Notes: generated by a model not told the origin, from the sequence alone. DNA of 55,644 bases from Mycobacterium shimoidei (GCA_002101905.1 LQPU01000020.1:1-55644), one strand, 5' to 3'; positions 16,866-29,668 are shown, counted from the first letter of the stretch. Numbers and translations are program-made.

Positions 16866-18427
16866 CCCCGGGTCGATTTGGTGACCTGGGAGTAGTGGAA
16901 TTGCCAGCGTTCGACGATGTGGAATCCGAGCTCGCCGGCGAACTGATACACAGGCGCATGCCCCAGTAGCGGGCCCGGCGGTAGCGACGCGCCGCTTTGG
17001 TGATCCGGCAGCGTCTTGTCTCGGCTCGAGATCGTCCACACCGTGCTGCACTTGTCCAGTCGCGGCAGCACCAGCCACACCGCGACGTGGCCGTTCCACA
17101 ACGTGCCGTGGTCGGGTCCGTATGCTCCGCGCTCGATGTCGGCCAGCGGCGCGAAGGCCGCCGGCCGCGTGGCCAGCAGCGCGCGAATCGGCCCGGGCCG
17201 CCAGCGCACCGTGTTGTCGACCAGCAGGCAGTCACCGGGCATCGCTTGAGCAGAGACGACGTCAGCCACCTGGCTGTAGTCCCAGCCCTCCTTCGCGTAC
17301 GGACCGCGTTGTTTCACAAGGTAATTCGGAAACGCTGCCACCGCGAACAGGATCAGCACACCGGCGATCGCCCGGGGTTTGCGCACGAGTGTGACAATGC
17401 ACAGCGCCAACACGATGGCCATTGCCGGCGCGGTGAGAATCAGGTAGCGCGGGTAGTAGATCGGCTCACCGATCGCGGAGTAGGTGAGGATGACCACGGT
17501 CGGCAGGACGATCCAGGCCACGCAGCTGATCAGCAGAGGACGCAGATCACCTGCGGGCGCTGGCCGACCGGCGCGCCGAACCGCGATCGCGGCAACAATG
17601 GTCAGGCCGCTCAGAATGGCGAACGGAACGCTGTGGTCGAAGTACTGCCGGTGCACCACGTCGAGAAACAGGTTGCGCCGCAGCGTCGAGATCCACCCGA
17701 CCTGCCACACTTGCTGGTGCGCGAACACGAAAAACGGCGTCATGAGCGCCAGCGCGGCGGCCGATGTGGCCAGCCCCCAGATGACGGCAGACCCGGCCCG
17801 CGGCAGCACCCTGAGCATCACGGCGTAGACCAGCACCAACAAGCCCAGGTTGACGCTCAACAGAATGGCCAGCATCAGCGCCAGGCAGTAGAGCAGCCAC
17901 AGCGACCGCCGGTTGCGGCGCACCGCGGTTGCGAACAACACCGTCAGCCAGACGGCGGTAGCCGCTTCCAGCGCGTAGGGGCGGGCCTCAATCCCGGCCC
18001 ATGTGACGCGCGGCAGGATGGCGAAAAGGATGCCCGCGCACGCGGCGGTGCCGCGCGGCGTGAAACGTCTGGTGAACACGACCACACCGGCCGCGGCGGC
18101 GCCTACTGCGATCGCGCTCGGTAGCCGTGACCAGAATTCCGTCGGCGGGAAGATGGTGAACCAACCGTGCATCAGCAGGTAATACAGCCCGTGCACGGCA
18201 TCGATTCGCCCCAGCAATTGCCAGAGCTGTGACAATGATCGGCTTGCCGACGCCGATATGGTCGCGCCCTCGTCGAACCACAGCGACGGCCGGTTGGCGG
18301 CTGCGGCGCTGACCCCGGCGGCCAGCACCGCAACCGCGATCGGGTCGAGCAGTTTGCCAGTGCGCCGGGGGCGCGGACTGCCGGCAATGACCGCGGTTGT
18401 GGGTTTGTCGACGATGGGGGCAGCCAT
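16862..18427 (-). CDS. Polyprenol-phosphate-dependent membrane glycosyltransferase, CapA (Rv1635c)-like
   Basis: The predicted 521-residue polytopic protein has a GT39/GT-C-like layout: an early acidic loop in PSLWFDEGATISASAS (Asp-Glu, the usual catalytic position), about ten membrane segments, and a soluble C-terminal part (GDCLLVDNTVRWRPGPIRAL). It corresponds by order to Rv1635c, the enzyme reported to add the first mannose of the caps on lipoarabinomannan from polyprenyl-phosphate mannose. Its presence predicts ManLAM. ATG at 18427 (MAAPIVDKPT) was chosen; an upstream in-frame ATG at 18517 is less likely. Its 3' end overlaps that of the SCO6745-type gene by four bases. Confidence 0.85.
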   Translation of the reverse strand: MAAPIVDKPTTAVIAGSPRPRRTGKLLDPIAVAVLAAGVSAAAANRPSLWFDEGATISASASRSLSQLWQLLGRIDAVHGLYYLLMHGWFTIFPPTEFWSRLPSAIAVGAAAAGVVVFTRRFTPRGTAACAGILFAILPRVTWAGIEARPYALEAATAVWLTVLFATAVRRNRRSLWLLYCLALMLAILLSVNLGLLVLVYAVMLRVLPRAGSAVIWGLATSAAALALMTPFFVFAHQQVWQVGWISTLRRNLFLDVVHRQYFDHSVPFAILSGLTIVAAIAVRRAGRPAPAGDLRPLLISCVAWIVLPTVVILTYSAIGEPIYYPRYLILTAPAMAIVLALCIVTLVRKPRAIAGVLILFAVAAFPNYLVKQRGPYAKEGWDYSQVADVVSAQAMPGDCLLVDNTVRWRPGPIRALLATRPAAFAPLADIERGAYGPDHGTLWNGHVAVWLVLPRLDKCSTVWTISSRDKTLPDHQSGASLPPGPLLGHAPVYQFAGELGFHIVERWQFHYSQVTKSTRG

Positions 18428-18539
18428 TATGTCCGTCACTGTAAGGGCTCTGTGGTGAACCTGATCACCGATGGTGGTGGGTTCGTTTATCGGCCGCGCA
18501 CCGGAATTCAAAGCCACGTCCGGCCGATCAACTTTGTAG

Positions 18540-18569
18540 CCAGTTAATCAAACTGGCGCGCACTATATT
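18540..18569 (+). promoter_or_regulatory. Inverted repeat and TATATT box upstream of the stress-protein gene
   Basis: CCAGTT and AACTGG flank AATCA (18540-18556), followed at 18564 by TATATT, a good -10 hexamer. The stretch is unusually AT-rich for this genome. It lies in the roughly 320-base divergent region between the glycosyltransferase and the Usp gene. No DosR box was recognised. Confidence 0.45.
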
Positions 18570-18652
18570 TCACTCGCACTTTGCATTCGCCGATTATGTC
18601 AGGGCCGAGAAGCCCTACAGCGGCTATGCTCTGATTGCTCGAGGCTAATTAA

Positions 18653-18674
18653 CGCCACGCTCTGCGGTGTGGCG
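18653..18674 (+). promoter_or_regulatory. Possible leader hairpin upstream of the Usp gene
   Basis: CGCCAC and GTGGCG are separated by ten bases and would form a hairpin in an RNA started near the TATATT box, about 75 bases before the Usp start codon. No riboswitch class is recognised. Confidence 0.3.
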
Positions 18675-18748
18675 CAAATCCAACCCTCGGTATCGGGCAA
18701 CGCGTTACTGTCATGGGTTGGCGTAGCAACCGACACCTGGGAGGGTAA

Positions 18749-19192
18749 ATGAGCGCCTATCGAACCGTGGTGGTAGGAACCGACGGCTCGGACTCGTCGC
18801 TGCGCGCGGTAGATAAGGCAGGCACCATCGCTGGGGCTGACGCGAAGCTGATCATCGCCACGGCGTATCTGCCTCAGCATGAGGACCCGCGGGCCGCCGA
18901 CGTCTTGAAGGACGAGAGCTACAAGGTGTCGGGCAGCGCCCCGATCTACGCGATTCTGCGGGAAGCCAAGGAGCGGGCCCAGGCCGCGGGCGCGAAAAAC
19001 ATCGAGGAACGTTCGGTGGTCGGGGCCCCGGTCGACGCATTGGTCGGACTTGCCGAGGAGGTCGACGCCGATCTGTTGGTGGTCGGCAACGTCGGCTTGA
19101 ACACCATCGCGGGCCGCCTGCTGGGCTCGGTGCCGGCCAACGTTTCACGCCGGGCCAAGGTCGACGTCCTGATCGTGCACACCACCCCCTGA
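18749..19192 (+). CDS. Universal stress protein, Rv1636 (TB15.3)-like
   Basis: The predicted 147-residue single-domain UspA protein has the nucleotide-binding signature near the C-terminus (GNVGLNTIAGRLLGSVPANV, G-x2-G-x9-G-S type) and Asp in VGTDGSDSS. The M. tuberculosis orthologue Rv1636 is reported to bind cAMP with high affinity, acting as a cAMP buffer. That makes the adenylyl cyclase gene at 32191 a possible functional relative, though not a neighbour. A strong Shine-Dalgarno GGGAGG precedes the ATG. The gene has its own long upstream region and is followed tail to tail by the Hsp70-like gene. Confidence 0.93.
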   Translation: MSAYRTVVVGTDGSDSSLRAVDKAGTIAGADAKLIIATAYLPQHEDPRAADVLKDESYKVSGSAPIYAILREAKERAQAAGAKNIEERSVVGAPVDALVGLAEEVDADLLVVGNVGLNTIAGRLLGSVPANVSRRAKVDVLIVHTTP

Positions 19193-19225
19193 ACCGCCTC
19201 CGGAATCGCCCGGCCCGCTGGGCGA

Positions 19226-20725
19226 TTACGTGCTGGCGACAGTGTGGCGAGCCAGCCGGAAAGTCCGGGTCAGCGGGTCCGGACCGGCCGTCAAGGTCAC
19301 CTCGACCGTTCCGCGTGCGGTGACGACGTAGCGCTCCTCGACGTCGGGTCCGTCGTCGCGTCGACTGACCGGCCGGCACCCCAGGTCCTGGTCGTCGCGC
19401 AGCGCGGGGTCGAACGGGAAGAACACCGGGTCGTAGGGTGTCACGTCCCCATCGGGCTGGCCGTCGCGCAGCCGGCTGCACTCGACGAACCGGAAATGGC
19501 CGATGTTGTGCGCCGCCCGGTAGTTCCGCGTGACAACCAGCGGAGCCTGGCCGTCCGTGGGCAGCTGTACATCCTTGGACACGATCGGGTCGAAGCTGAC
19601 GTCTTCGCCCGCATGGGCTTCGCGGAAGACTCCGAAATGCCGCGACAGCCGGTCCGACAGGGCGTAGCCGGCTTCTCTGTCGAGGAAGACAGCCAGGCCG
19701 ATCGCGGTCGCCGCAAACGGATGCGGTGAGCGTTTGACGCGTTTCTCGTCGAACACGGTACGCAGGATCCGGCCGATCAGCGGAAAACTGCCCGCGCCGC
19801 CCACCACGTAGATGCCCGCGACCTCCGACCAGTCCAGCCCCCGCCGGACCTGCGAGAGCGCCATGACGGTCTGGTCGACGAGCGGTTCACAGGCCGTGTA
19901 GACGTCGTCGATCGGGCAGCAGAACGGGGGCTTGCCGACCGCCTCGAGGTCGACGAGGAAGCGGCGGGTGTTCGGCCCGACGGCTTCCTTGCGGGTGGTG
20001 CACTCCTCGAGCAGCAACGCCCTGGCGGCGGCATCGAGGTTGGGCAGCTCGGCGCCGTTGCGCACGAGGGTGAAAATCGCCTCGTCGAAGTCGTCACCGC
20101 CGAGGCGTTTGATGCCCTCGCTGGTGACGACCTCGTTGAGTCGCCGGGTCATCTTGAGCAGTGACGCGTCGAACGTGCCACCGCCGAGGTCGTAGATGAG
20201 CACATACTCGCGCTTGGCGGTGGCCGTCGAGCGGTAGCGGTGGGCGTACTCGAAGCCGGCCGCCGACGGCTCGTTGAGCAACGCGATGACTTCGAAGCCG
20301 GCCCGGGCAAATGCATCCAGGGTCAGGAAACGTTGCGCGCTGGACGCGTTGGCGGGCGTGCTGATGGCTGCCTCCACACGCTCACCGGGCGCCAGCTCGA
20401 CGTTGGAGCGCTGCTCGAGGTCGCTTTTGAACTGGGCCAGAAGCCCGGTGAACAAGTCGGCCAACGAGTAGCGTCGCCCTGCCAGCTCGACCGTGGTGCG
20501 GGGGCCGGCCTCACCGAGCAGGCGCTTGAAGGAGCGCAGCACCGACCAGCCCGGATCGCGGCGCACCGCGGCGGCGTCCAAGCCGAACCGGAGCTCACCG
20601 GCCGCGTTGCCGGCGATGAGCGACGGCCAGGTGTCCGCGCCTTCGAACGACGCCACGGGGTAGTTGCCGCGGTCGACGACTGCCGCGACCGTATGCGTCG
20701 TACCGAAGTCGATACCGACCCTCAC
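19226..20725 (-). CDS. Hsp70-family ATPase without a recognisable substrate-binding domain
   Basis: The predicted 499-residue protein has an actin-like ATPase domain with phosphate-1 loop VGIDFGTTHT, phosphate-2 loop IYDLGGGTFDAS and adenosine motif IYVVGGAGSFPLIGRIL. After about residue 385 the sequence is a beta-rich tail (ending LTRTFRLARHTVAST) shorter than, and unlike, the DnaK lid and peptide-binding domain. The GTG start (VRVGIDFGTT) places the ATPase motif at the N-terminus, as in all Hsp70s; the reading frame upstream is Arg-rich and not protein-like. No DnaJ or GrpE gene is adjacent. The gene is not recalled between Rv1636 and Rv1637c in M. tuberculosis, so it looks like an insertion. 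Client and function are unknown. Confidence 0.85.
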   Translation of the reverse strand: MRVGIDFGTTHTVAAVVDRGNYPVASFEGADTWPSLIAGNAAGELRFGLDAAAVRRDPGWSVLRSFKRLLGEAGPRTTVELAGRRYSLADLFTGLLAQFKSDLEQRSNVELAPGERVEAAISTPANASSAQRFLTLDAFARAGFEVIALLNEPSAAGFEYAHRYRSTATAKREYVLIYDLGGGTFDASLLKMTRRLNEVVTSEGIKRLGGDDFDEAIFTLVRNGAELPNLDAAARALLLEECTTRKEAVGPNTRRFLVDLEAVGKPPFCCPIDDVYTACEPLVDQTVMALSQVRRGLDWSEVAGIYVVGGAGSFPLIGRILRTVFDEKRVKRSPHPFAATAIGLAVFLDREAGYALSDRLSRHFGVFREAHAGEDVSFDPIVSKDVQLPTDGQAPLVVTRNYRAAHNIGHFRFVECSRLRDGQPDGDVTPYDPVFFPFDPALRDDQDLGCRPVSRRDDGPDVEERYVVTARGTVEVTLTAGPDPLTRTFRLARHTVAST

Positions 20726-20766
20726 CGAGCGTAAGTGTAGGCGTTGCAGCGGGTTTCGCGGCGTTT

Positions 20767-21447
20767 TTACCAGCCGCGCTCGCGCCAGGCACCCAAATTG
20801 GGCCGCTCCGCCCCGAGTGTGGTGTCGTCGCCGTGGCCGGGATAGACGACGGTGGAGTCGTCGTAGACATCGAAGACCCGGGTGATGACGTCGTCGAGGA
20901 GCTGCGTGAAATCCCCGGGCTGCCACGTTTTGCCGACCCCGCCCGGGAACAGGCAGTCGCCGGTGAACAACTGCGTGACGCCGCCGGTGGCCGGGCCGTC
21001 GAGCGCCAGCGCGATCGATCCGGGCGTGTGGCCCCGCAGGTGGAGAACATCGAACGTCAGCTCGCCGATCTGTACCGTGTCGCCGTGAGCCAGCAGACGA
21101 TCCGGCTTGACCGGCAACGGCCCGGCGTCGATCTCATGCGCCGCGGTGGGCGCGCCGGTGGCCTCGGCAAGTGCTTGCAGCGCCTGCCAGTGATCCCAGT
21201 GCTGGTGGCTGGTGACAATCAGCGACAGCTTGGGCGCGTAGCGTCGCACCAGCTCGGTCAGGACGTCGGCGTCGTTGGCGGCGTCGATCAGCAGGGTTTC
21301 TCCAGTCGCGGAACACGTCACCAGGTAGGCGTTGTTGTCCATGGGGCCTACCGACGCCTTCAGGATCGTGGCGCCCGGCAGAGTGCGGAGGGCGGCGCTG
21401 CCCGGGTCAACATGGCCGGTGTAGTTGTCGTCGACGAGAGTCGTCAT
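20767..21447 (-). CDS. MBL-fold hydrolase, glyoxalase II-like (Rv1637c)
   Basis: The predicted 226-residue metallohydrolase has SHQHWDHWQA (HxHxDH), His in LRGHTPGS, Asp in FTGDCLFPGG and His in VYPGHGDDTT, the full di-metal set. The family includes glyoxalase II and persulfide dioxygenases; the exact substrate is not known. ATG at 21447 (MTTLVDDNYTGHVDPG) was chosen; an upstream GTG at 21519 would reach into the uvrA promoter. It is divergent from uvrA, 90 bases apart, matching the Rv1637c-uvrA arrangement. Confidence 0.88.
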   Translation of the reverse strand: MTTLVDDNYTGHVDPGSAALRTLPGATILKASVGPMDNNAYLVTCSATGETLLIDAANDADVLTELVRRYAPKLSLIVTSHQHWDHWQALQALAEATGAPTAAHEIDAGPLPVKPDRLLAHGDTVQIGELTFDVLHLRGHTPGSIALALDGPATGGVTQLFTGDCLFPGGVGKTWQPGDFTQLLDDVITRVFDVYDDSTVVYPGHGDDTTLGAERPNLGAWRERGW

Positions 21448-21492
21448 ACCGGCCACCGTACTGGTCCAGACTTGCTTGTCGGTACCGGCACA

Positions 21493-21498
21493 TAGCAT
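21493..21498 (+). promoter_or_regulatory. Candidate uvrA -10 hexamer
   Basis: TAGCAT lies about 40 bases before the uvrA start. A TTGCTT element upstream is 15 bases away, shorter than ideal. No LexA (SOS) box is visible here. Confidence 0.35.
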
Positions 21499-21537
21499 GG
21501 AAACGACTTGTGTGCTCACTCATGAGGAAGGACCGCG

Positions 21538-24441
<2,904 letters not shown>

Positions 24442-24447
24442 CCGCGA

Positions 24448-24669
24448 TCACTCCTCGGAATCCCCCTGGTGCATCGATTCGCGAATCTGCGCCAACCGGT
24501 CGGCAGCCGCTTGCTGGTGTTTCTGATATTGCTCCTCGACGCTGCGACCCTCTGCGGTTTCGGCGTCCAGTTCGGAGGCGCCGACAGCGGTTTGGTAGCG
24601 AGTCTCGATCTTGTCGCGAACAGAGTCGAAAGTCGGTACACCAGAGCTGTCATATTCCTGGTCAGCCAT
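24448..24669 (-). CDS. Conserved small acidic helical protein
   Basis: The predicted 73-residue, highly charged protein (MADQEYDSSGVPTFDSVRDK at the start, many Glu, Gln and Ala afterwards) has no membrane segment and no Cys. It is probably helical or coiled coil. It may be the counterpart of Rv1638A. It lies tail to tail with uvrA, six bases apart, and just after the DUF6653 gene on the same strand (nine bases), probably co-transcribed with it. The function is unknown. Confidence 0.65.
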   Translation of the reverse strand: MADQEYDSSGVPTFDSVRDKIETRYQTAVGASELDAETAEGRSVEEQYQKHQQAAADRLAQIRESMHQGDSEE

Positions 24670-24678
24670 GGCTTCACG

Positions 24679-25107
24679 CTACCTTTCGCGTTTGAAATAC
24701 CGCACCATCTGTTGCCAGTACACCAACGTCAGGGCCATCTGCACCGCGGTCGCCGCTGCTGTCAGGCCCAGCCGGCGGCGACGCGCTGTGACGACGGCGG
24801 CGACGGCGGCGGCTGATGCCGCTGCGCTCACCGCGGCGGCGGAGTCTTTCGGCCGGTTGGTAATCCACGCTTCCTCACCCAGCATCGCGCGGGTGGCCCA
24901 GTTCCGGTTGTTGGCAGGCTCCGGGAAAACCACGGGGTTCACTGCAAACCACAATCCGATCAGCGCGGCGTGGCTCCAGCGCCGCGTCCACACCGGCACC
25001 AGCACCAGCGGGGTGGTTGCCCAGCGTGTCCATGCACTCCACGGATTGGAGTGGCGGGCGAAGATCGCGCGACGAATGCGTGCAACCGGCAGCGGCGCGG
25101 CACTCAT
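24679..25107 (-). CDS. DUF6653-type small membrane protein
   Basis: The predicted 142-residue protein begins MSAAPLPVARIRRAIFARHS and contains NPWSAWTRW, typical of the DUF6653 group. Hydrophobic segments occur at about residues 27-41 and 45-60, and two Ala/Val-rich ones near 90-130. A GTG at 25128 would add seven residues. It follows lysX on the same strand after 36 bases. The function is unknown; it could affect envelope properties together with LysX, but that is only a guess from position. Confidence 0.7.
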   Translation of the reverse strand: MSAAPLPVARIRRAIFARHSNPWSAWTRWATTPLVLVPVWTRRWSHAALIGLWFAVNPVVFPEPANNRNWATRAMLGEEAWITNRPKDSAAAVSAAASAAAVAAVVTARRRRLGLTAAATAVQMALTLVYWQQMVRYFKRER

Positions 25108-25143
25108 GTACTCGATTGTCGCCGACACCGGCTCAATGCCGGG

Positions 25144-28100
25144 TTAACGGGGCTTGGCCAGCGGGAACGGCAAAGTCTCGCGGATGCTGCGCCCGGTGAC
25201 GAGCATGACGACACGATCCACGCCCATGCCCAGCCCGCCGGTGGGTGGCATCGCATACTCCATCGCCTCCAGGAAATCCTCGTCGAGCTCCATCGCTTCC
25301 GGATCGCCGCCGGCGGCGAGCAATGACTGGTACTGCAGGCGGCGGCGCTGTTCGATTGGGTCGGTCAGCTCGCTGTAAGCGGTACCCAGCTCCACGCCCC
25401 AGGCGACCAGGTCCCAACGTTCGGCTACGCCGGGCTTACTGCGATGCGGTCGGGTCAACGGCGACACCGATGTCGGAAAGTCGATATAGAAGGTCGGTTG
25501 TTCGGTTTTCGCCTCGACTAAGTGCTCGTAGAGTTCGAGCACCACCGCACCGGCATCCCATCGAGCCAGATAGGGGATCGCCGCGGCATCGCACAGCTTG
25601 CGCAGCGCGGCCAAATCGGTGCTGGCATCGATGTGTTCGCCAAGCGCCTCCGAAACGGCGTCGTGCACTGTCTTCACCGGCCATGCGCCGGAGATGTCGA
25701 CCGGTTCTAGTCCGGTGTCGTCGCCGTCCGGCCGGGGCCGCATCACCACCGGCGCGCCGTTGGCCGCCGTCGCCGCGTTCTGGATCAGTTCCCGGCAACC
25801 GTCAATCCACACCAGGTAGTCGGCGTGAGCCTGATAGGCCTCGAGCAAAGTGAATTCCGGGTTATGGCTGAAGTCGACTCCCTCGTTGCGAAACGCCCTG
25901 CCCAGCTCGAAGACTCGCTCCACACCGCCGACGCAAAGCCGCTTCAGGTACAGCTCGGGGGCGATGCGCAGGTACAGGTCCAGGTCATAGGTATTGATGT
26001 GGGTGATGAACGGACGGGCGGTAGCACCGCCGTGGATCCGCTGCAGCATCGGAGTTTCAACTTCAAGGAATCCCTTGGCGGTCAATGTTTCCCGGATGGC
26101 GCGCAGCACATTGCTGCGCGCTGCGATCAGCTTACGGGATTCGGCGTTGATCGCTAGGTCCACGTAACGGCTGCGCACCCGTGCCTCCGGGTCGGTGAGT
26201 CCCTTCCATTTGTTGGGCAGCGGACGCAGACACTTTCCGACCAGCCGCCAGTTGAGCACGATCAGTGACCGGGTTCCGGTCTTGCTGAATCCCATGTGCC
26301 CGCCCACTTCGACGAGATCACCGAGATCGATGGCTTTGGTGAAATCGGAGATGCTGCCCCGCTGCAGAACCGAACTGTCCATCAGCAGCTGCATTTCGCC
26401 TGACCAGTCACGTAGGTGGGCGAACAGCACGCCGCCGAAATCACGGATGCGCAGCACTCGTCCGGACACCGATACGGCCGTTTCGTCGTCGGCTTCCAAT
26501 GCGTCGGCGATCGTGTGACTCGGCGGATGCCCCACCGGATAAGCGTCAATACCTTTGTCCTGCAGTGCTTTCAACTTCTCCAGTCGCACCCGCACCTGCT
26601 CGGGAAGTCGGCGTCGCGGGTCGCCGACGGCTGGCAACTCGTCTCGCCGCAAGCTCGACACATCCGGCGCCGAGCCGTCGTGGTGTAAAAGCCCGGTTTC
26701 CACCAAGACTGACGGGACCGAGGGATGATGCCCGGTGTGCTGTTCGTTGCGGCGCGAAAACGGCAGCACCAGAAAACCCTCGGCGATCACCGAAGCCACA
26801 CCGACTCGGGGAATCAGCCTGGCGTCCTCGTAACAGGCGTACCGCGGCAGCCATTCGGGCTGGTACTTCATGTTCGAGCGATACAGCGTCTCCAACTGCC
26901 ACCAGCGTGAGAAGAACACCAGCAGGCCGCGCCACATCCGGGCCACGGGGCCGGCGCCGAGCTGGGCACCCTGCTCGAAGGCCGAGCGGAACATGGCGAA
27001 ATTCAGGGAAATCCGGGTGATGCCAAGGTGGTCAGCGCCCAGGGCCAATTCGCTGACCATCAGCTCGATGGTGCCGTTGGGTGACTCGGGGGATCGCCGC
27101 ATCAAATCCAGTGAGACGCCGTGTTGTCCCCACGGCACCAGTGACAACATCGCCACCACCTGGTTGTCTCGGCGTAGCGCTTCGACCAGCAGACAATCGG
27201 CGTCCGCGGGGTCGCCGAGCCGGCCCAGCGCCATGGAGAAGCCCCGCTCGGTCTCGGTGTCCCGCCAGGCATCCGCGTACCGGATCAGCCGGGCCATCTC
27301 GTCGGCACCGATGTCGCGGTGCCGGCGGATGCGCACCGAAAGCCCGGCACGGCGGGCCCGGGTCACCGCCTGGCGCACAGCCCGCATATCGGGACCGGAC
27401 AATTTGAACTCGCCGGTGTGCAGGATGGCCTCGTCGCCCAACTCCAGGGCGTTGAGGCCGGCCGCGCGGAACGCCTTGGCGCCCTGCGAACTCGCGCCCA
27501 TGACGCCGGGCGCCCAGCCATAGGCCTGGCACAGCCGAAGCCAGGTGTCGATGGCGTGCGGCCATGCGCGGGGGTCGCCTACCGGGTCGCCGCTGGCCAG
27601 ACAGACACCGACCTCGACGCGGTAGGTGATCGCCGCGCGACCACTGGGCGCGAATACCACCGATTTGTCCCGGCGGGTGGCGAAGTAGCCCAGCGAGTCG
27701 TTTTGGCCGTACAGCTCGAGCAGCCCGCGGATGGCCGATTCGTCCTCTCCGGTCAGCGCGTTCTCGGCGCGCTGGGACTGGAAGAGCACGATGGCGGCCA
27801 GGATCAGCGCCAGACCACCGAATAGACCCAACAGGTCGTTGACAAAAAAATGCGGCCGGCCTGCGAACGAAGCTTGGTCGGCCAAGGCAAATCCGACCAC
27901 GCGGTCGACCACATAGAAGACCCGTTCGTCGCGGTGCAGCGACCCGGGGAACACAGCGACCAGTCCCCAGCCCAACAGGATGCCCGCCGCCCAGCCGGCG
28001 AGCAGCACGGCGACCGACTTGTACAGTGCTCCGCGGCGGACCTTGGCCCAGAACTCCCGGTACGCCAACAACAGCAAGACGATCGCGGCCAAATGCAAAG

Positions 28101-28467
28101 CGAGGCCGATCGTTCCGCCCAAGATCTGGACCAGGCTCTTGACCGGTGCCGCCAGATCGACGACGTTCCACCCGGCGGCGGTCACGAGGTTGGCAAGCAG
28201 CGCCCACCACGCGATGCGTTTGCGCGCGGTCAGCGCTCCGGCCAGCAGGGCCAGGACGAATGACCAGGAAAAACTTGTGTCGGGGAAGTTGAACAGGTAG
28301 TCGTTGATGAACTCGCGCGGCACTTTGATGATCCACCGCACCAGCGGCGAGACGCTGGCCAGCAGCGATAGTGTCGCGATGACCCCGACCGTCCAGCCGG
28401 CGACGGCGGGCATCCAGTGATATCGCGAGGCCGGTCGGCTCTGCTGGCGGCGCGCAGTCACGGTCAC
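25144..28467 (-). CDS. lysX: LysX: lysyl-phosphatidylglycerol synthase fused to lysyl-tRNA synthetase
   Basis: The predicted protein of about 1107 residues is in two parts. The first is MprF-like: six or seven membrane helices (about residues 20-250) followed by the soluble lysyltransferase domain ([30 protein letters not shown] region; [19 protein letters not shown]). The second (about 630-1107) is a class II LysRS with OB-fold ([13 protein letters not shown]), motif 2 [15 protein letters not shown] and motif 3 [12 protein letters not shown]. It charges tRNA with lysine and moves it to phosphatidylglycerol, adding positive charge to the membrane and resistance to cationic peptides in M. tuberculosis. 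The start is uncertain: GTG at 28467 (MTVTARRQQ) or further up to 28539, since ISSRSVT just upstream also resembles the M. tuberculosis protein. Confidence 0.93.
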   Translation of the reverse strand: MTVTARRQQSRPASRYHWMPAVAGWTVGVIATLSLLASVSPLVRWIIKVPREFINDYLFNFPDTSFSWSFVLALLAGALTARKRIAWWALLANLVTAAGWNVVDLAAPVKSLVQILGGTIGLALHLAAIVLLLLAYREFWAKVRRGALYKSVAVLLAGWAAGILLGWGLVAVFPGSLHRDERVFYVVDRVVGFALADQASFAGRPHFFVNDLLGLFGGLALILAAIVLFQSQRAENALTGEDESAIRGLLELYGQNDSLGYFATRRDKSVVFAPSGRAAITYRVEVGVCLASGDPVGDPRAWPHAIDTWLRLCQAYGWAPGVMGASSQGAKAFRAAGLNALELGDEAILHTGEFKLSGPDMRAVRQAVTRARRAGLSVRIRRHRDIGADEMARLIRYADAWRDTETERGFSMALGRLGDPADADCLLVEALRRDNQVVAMLSLVPWGQHGVSLDLMRRSPESPNGTIELMVSELALGADHLGITRISLNFAMFRSAFEQGAQLGAGPVARMWRGLLVFFSRWWQLETLYRSNMKYQPEWLPRYACYEDARLIPRVGVASVIAEGFLVLPFSRRNEQHTGHHPSVPSVLVETGLLHHDGSAPDVSSLRRDELPAVGDPRRRLPEQVRVRLEKLKALQDKGIDAYPVGHPPSHTIADALEADDETAVSVSGRVLRIRDFGGVLFAHLRDWSGEMQLLMDSSVLQRGSISDFTKAIDLGDLVEVGGHMGFSKTGTRSLIVLNWRLVGKCLRPLPNKWKGLTDPEARVRSRYVDLAINAESRKLIAARSNVLRAIRETLTAKGFLEVETPMLQRIHGGATARPFITHINTYDLDLYLRIAPELYLKRLCVGGVERVFELGRAFRNEGVDFSHNPEFTLLEAYQAHADYLVWIDGCRELIQNAATAANGAPVVMRPRPDGDDTGLEPVDISGAWPVKTVHDAVSEALGEHIDASTDLAALRKLCDAAAIPYLARWDAGAVVLELYEHLVEAKTEQPTFYIDFPTSVSPLTRPHRSKPGVAERWDLVAWGVELGTAYSELTDPIEQRRRLQYQSLLAAGGDPEAMELDEDFLEAMEYAMPPTGGLGMGVDRVVMLVTGRSIRETLPFPLAKPR

Positions 28468-28546
28468 AGAGCGCGAGGATATTCTCTCCAGCCGGGAATC
28501 GCCTGTACAAGCGGCTGCTGGTGGGCGGTCGCCGCGCACCCACTGC

Positions 28547-28552
28547 TAGACT
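28547..28552 (+). promoter_or_regulatory. Candidate -10 hexamer of the infC operon
   Basis: TAGACT, a strong mycobacterial -10, would start transcription near 28559 and give a leader of about 265 bases before infC. No clear -35 is seen. It overlaps the region upstream of the divergent lysX. Confidence 0.4.
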
Positions 28553-28565
28553 TGACGGCGCGACC

Positions 28566-28737
28566 GTCCCGGCTAAGGCCAGGGACAGCAAGTGGAGTCC
28601 CACTCCCACCGTTGGCCAGGCAAGGCTCAACGGTCCGGTCATCGGCACTTCGAGTGCTTATTCTGCGGTCAACGCAGGCGGCTCCGGCAACGGGCCGCGA
28701 CCGGTCGGCACAGGACCCTGCTTATGCAGGGTTTTTT
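28566..28737 (+). promoter_or_regulatory. Structured infC leader with attenuator-like terminator
   Basis: Three successive hairpins can be drawn: GTCCC-GGC-TAAG-GCC-A-GGGAC (28566-28586); GTGGAGT paired with ACT-C-CCAC (28592-28609); and CCGTTGGCC paired with GGC-T-CAACGG (28609-28633). The second and third share bases and so compete. An intrinsic terminator, ACCCTGC-TTAT-GCAGGGT plus six T, follows at 28715-28737, 85 bases before the infC start. Such a leader before infC-rpmI-rplT suggests premature termination control, as known for L20- or IF3-regulated leaders in other phyla. The ligand here is not shown. Confidence 0.65.
28715..28737 (+). terminator. Intrinsic terminator inside the infC leader
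   Basis: A seven-base-pair stem ACCCTGC/GCAGGGT with loop TTAT is followed directly by TTTTTT. It lies between the promoter and the infC start, not after a gene, so it is a candidate attenuator. Confidence 0.75.
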
Positions 28738-28822
28738 GCTGATGGCGTGGTATTCGACCGCTGATCCTGACAGTGCAGGGCCCCGGCCGCGACCGCAAAA
28801 ACCTACGAGCCCAGGAGGCCCC

Positions 28823-29413
<591 letters not shown>

Positions 29414-29441
29414 ACCGACACGACGGCAGAACTGAGGAAAC

Positions 29442-29636
29442 ATGCCCAAGGCCAAGACCCATAGCGGGGCGTCGAAGCGGTTCCGGCGCACCGGCACCGG
29501 AAAGATCGTGCGACAGAAAGCGAATCGCCGGCATTTGTTCGAGCACAAGCCGACCACCCGCACCCGCCGATTGGAGGGGCGCACCGAGGTGTCGCGACAC
29601 GACACCAAACGGGTCAACAAGATGCTCAACGGCTGA
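29442..29636 (+). CDS. rpmI: 50S ribosomal protein L35
   Basis: The predicted 64-residue, very basic protein starts [20 protein letters not shown] and ends VNKMLNG, typical of L35, which lies within the large subunit among rRNA helices. It follows infC by 28 bases and precedes rplT by 32, the conserved infC-rpmI-rplT order. GAGGAAAC before the ATG serves as ribosome-binding site. Confidence 0.97.
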   Translation: MPKAKTHSGASKRFRRTGTGKIVRQKANRRHLFEHKPTTRTRRLEGRTEVSRHDTKRVNKMLNG

Positions 29637-29668
29637 CCGGTACAACCACCCGACGATAGGAACACCCA

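Noticed and set aside
28742..28822. ATG at 28742 as infC start
   Set aside because: It has no good ribosome-binding site, lies just after the attenuator T run and would add a non-conserved N-terminus. AGGAGG and conservation point to ATC at 28823.
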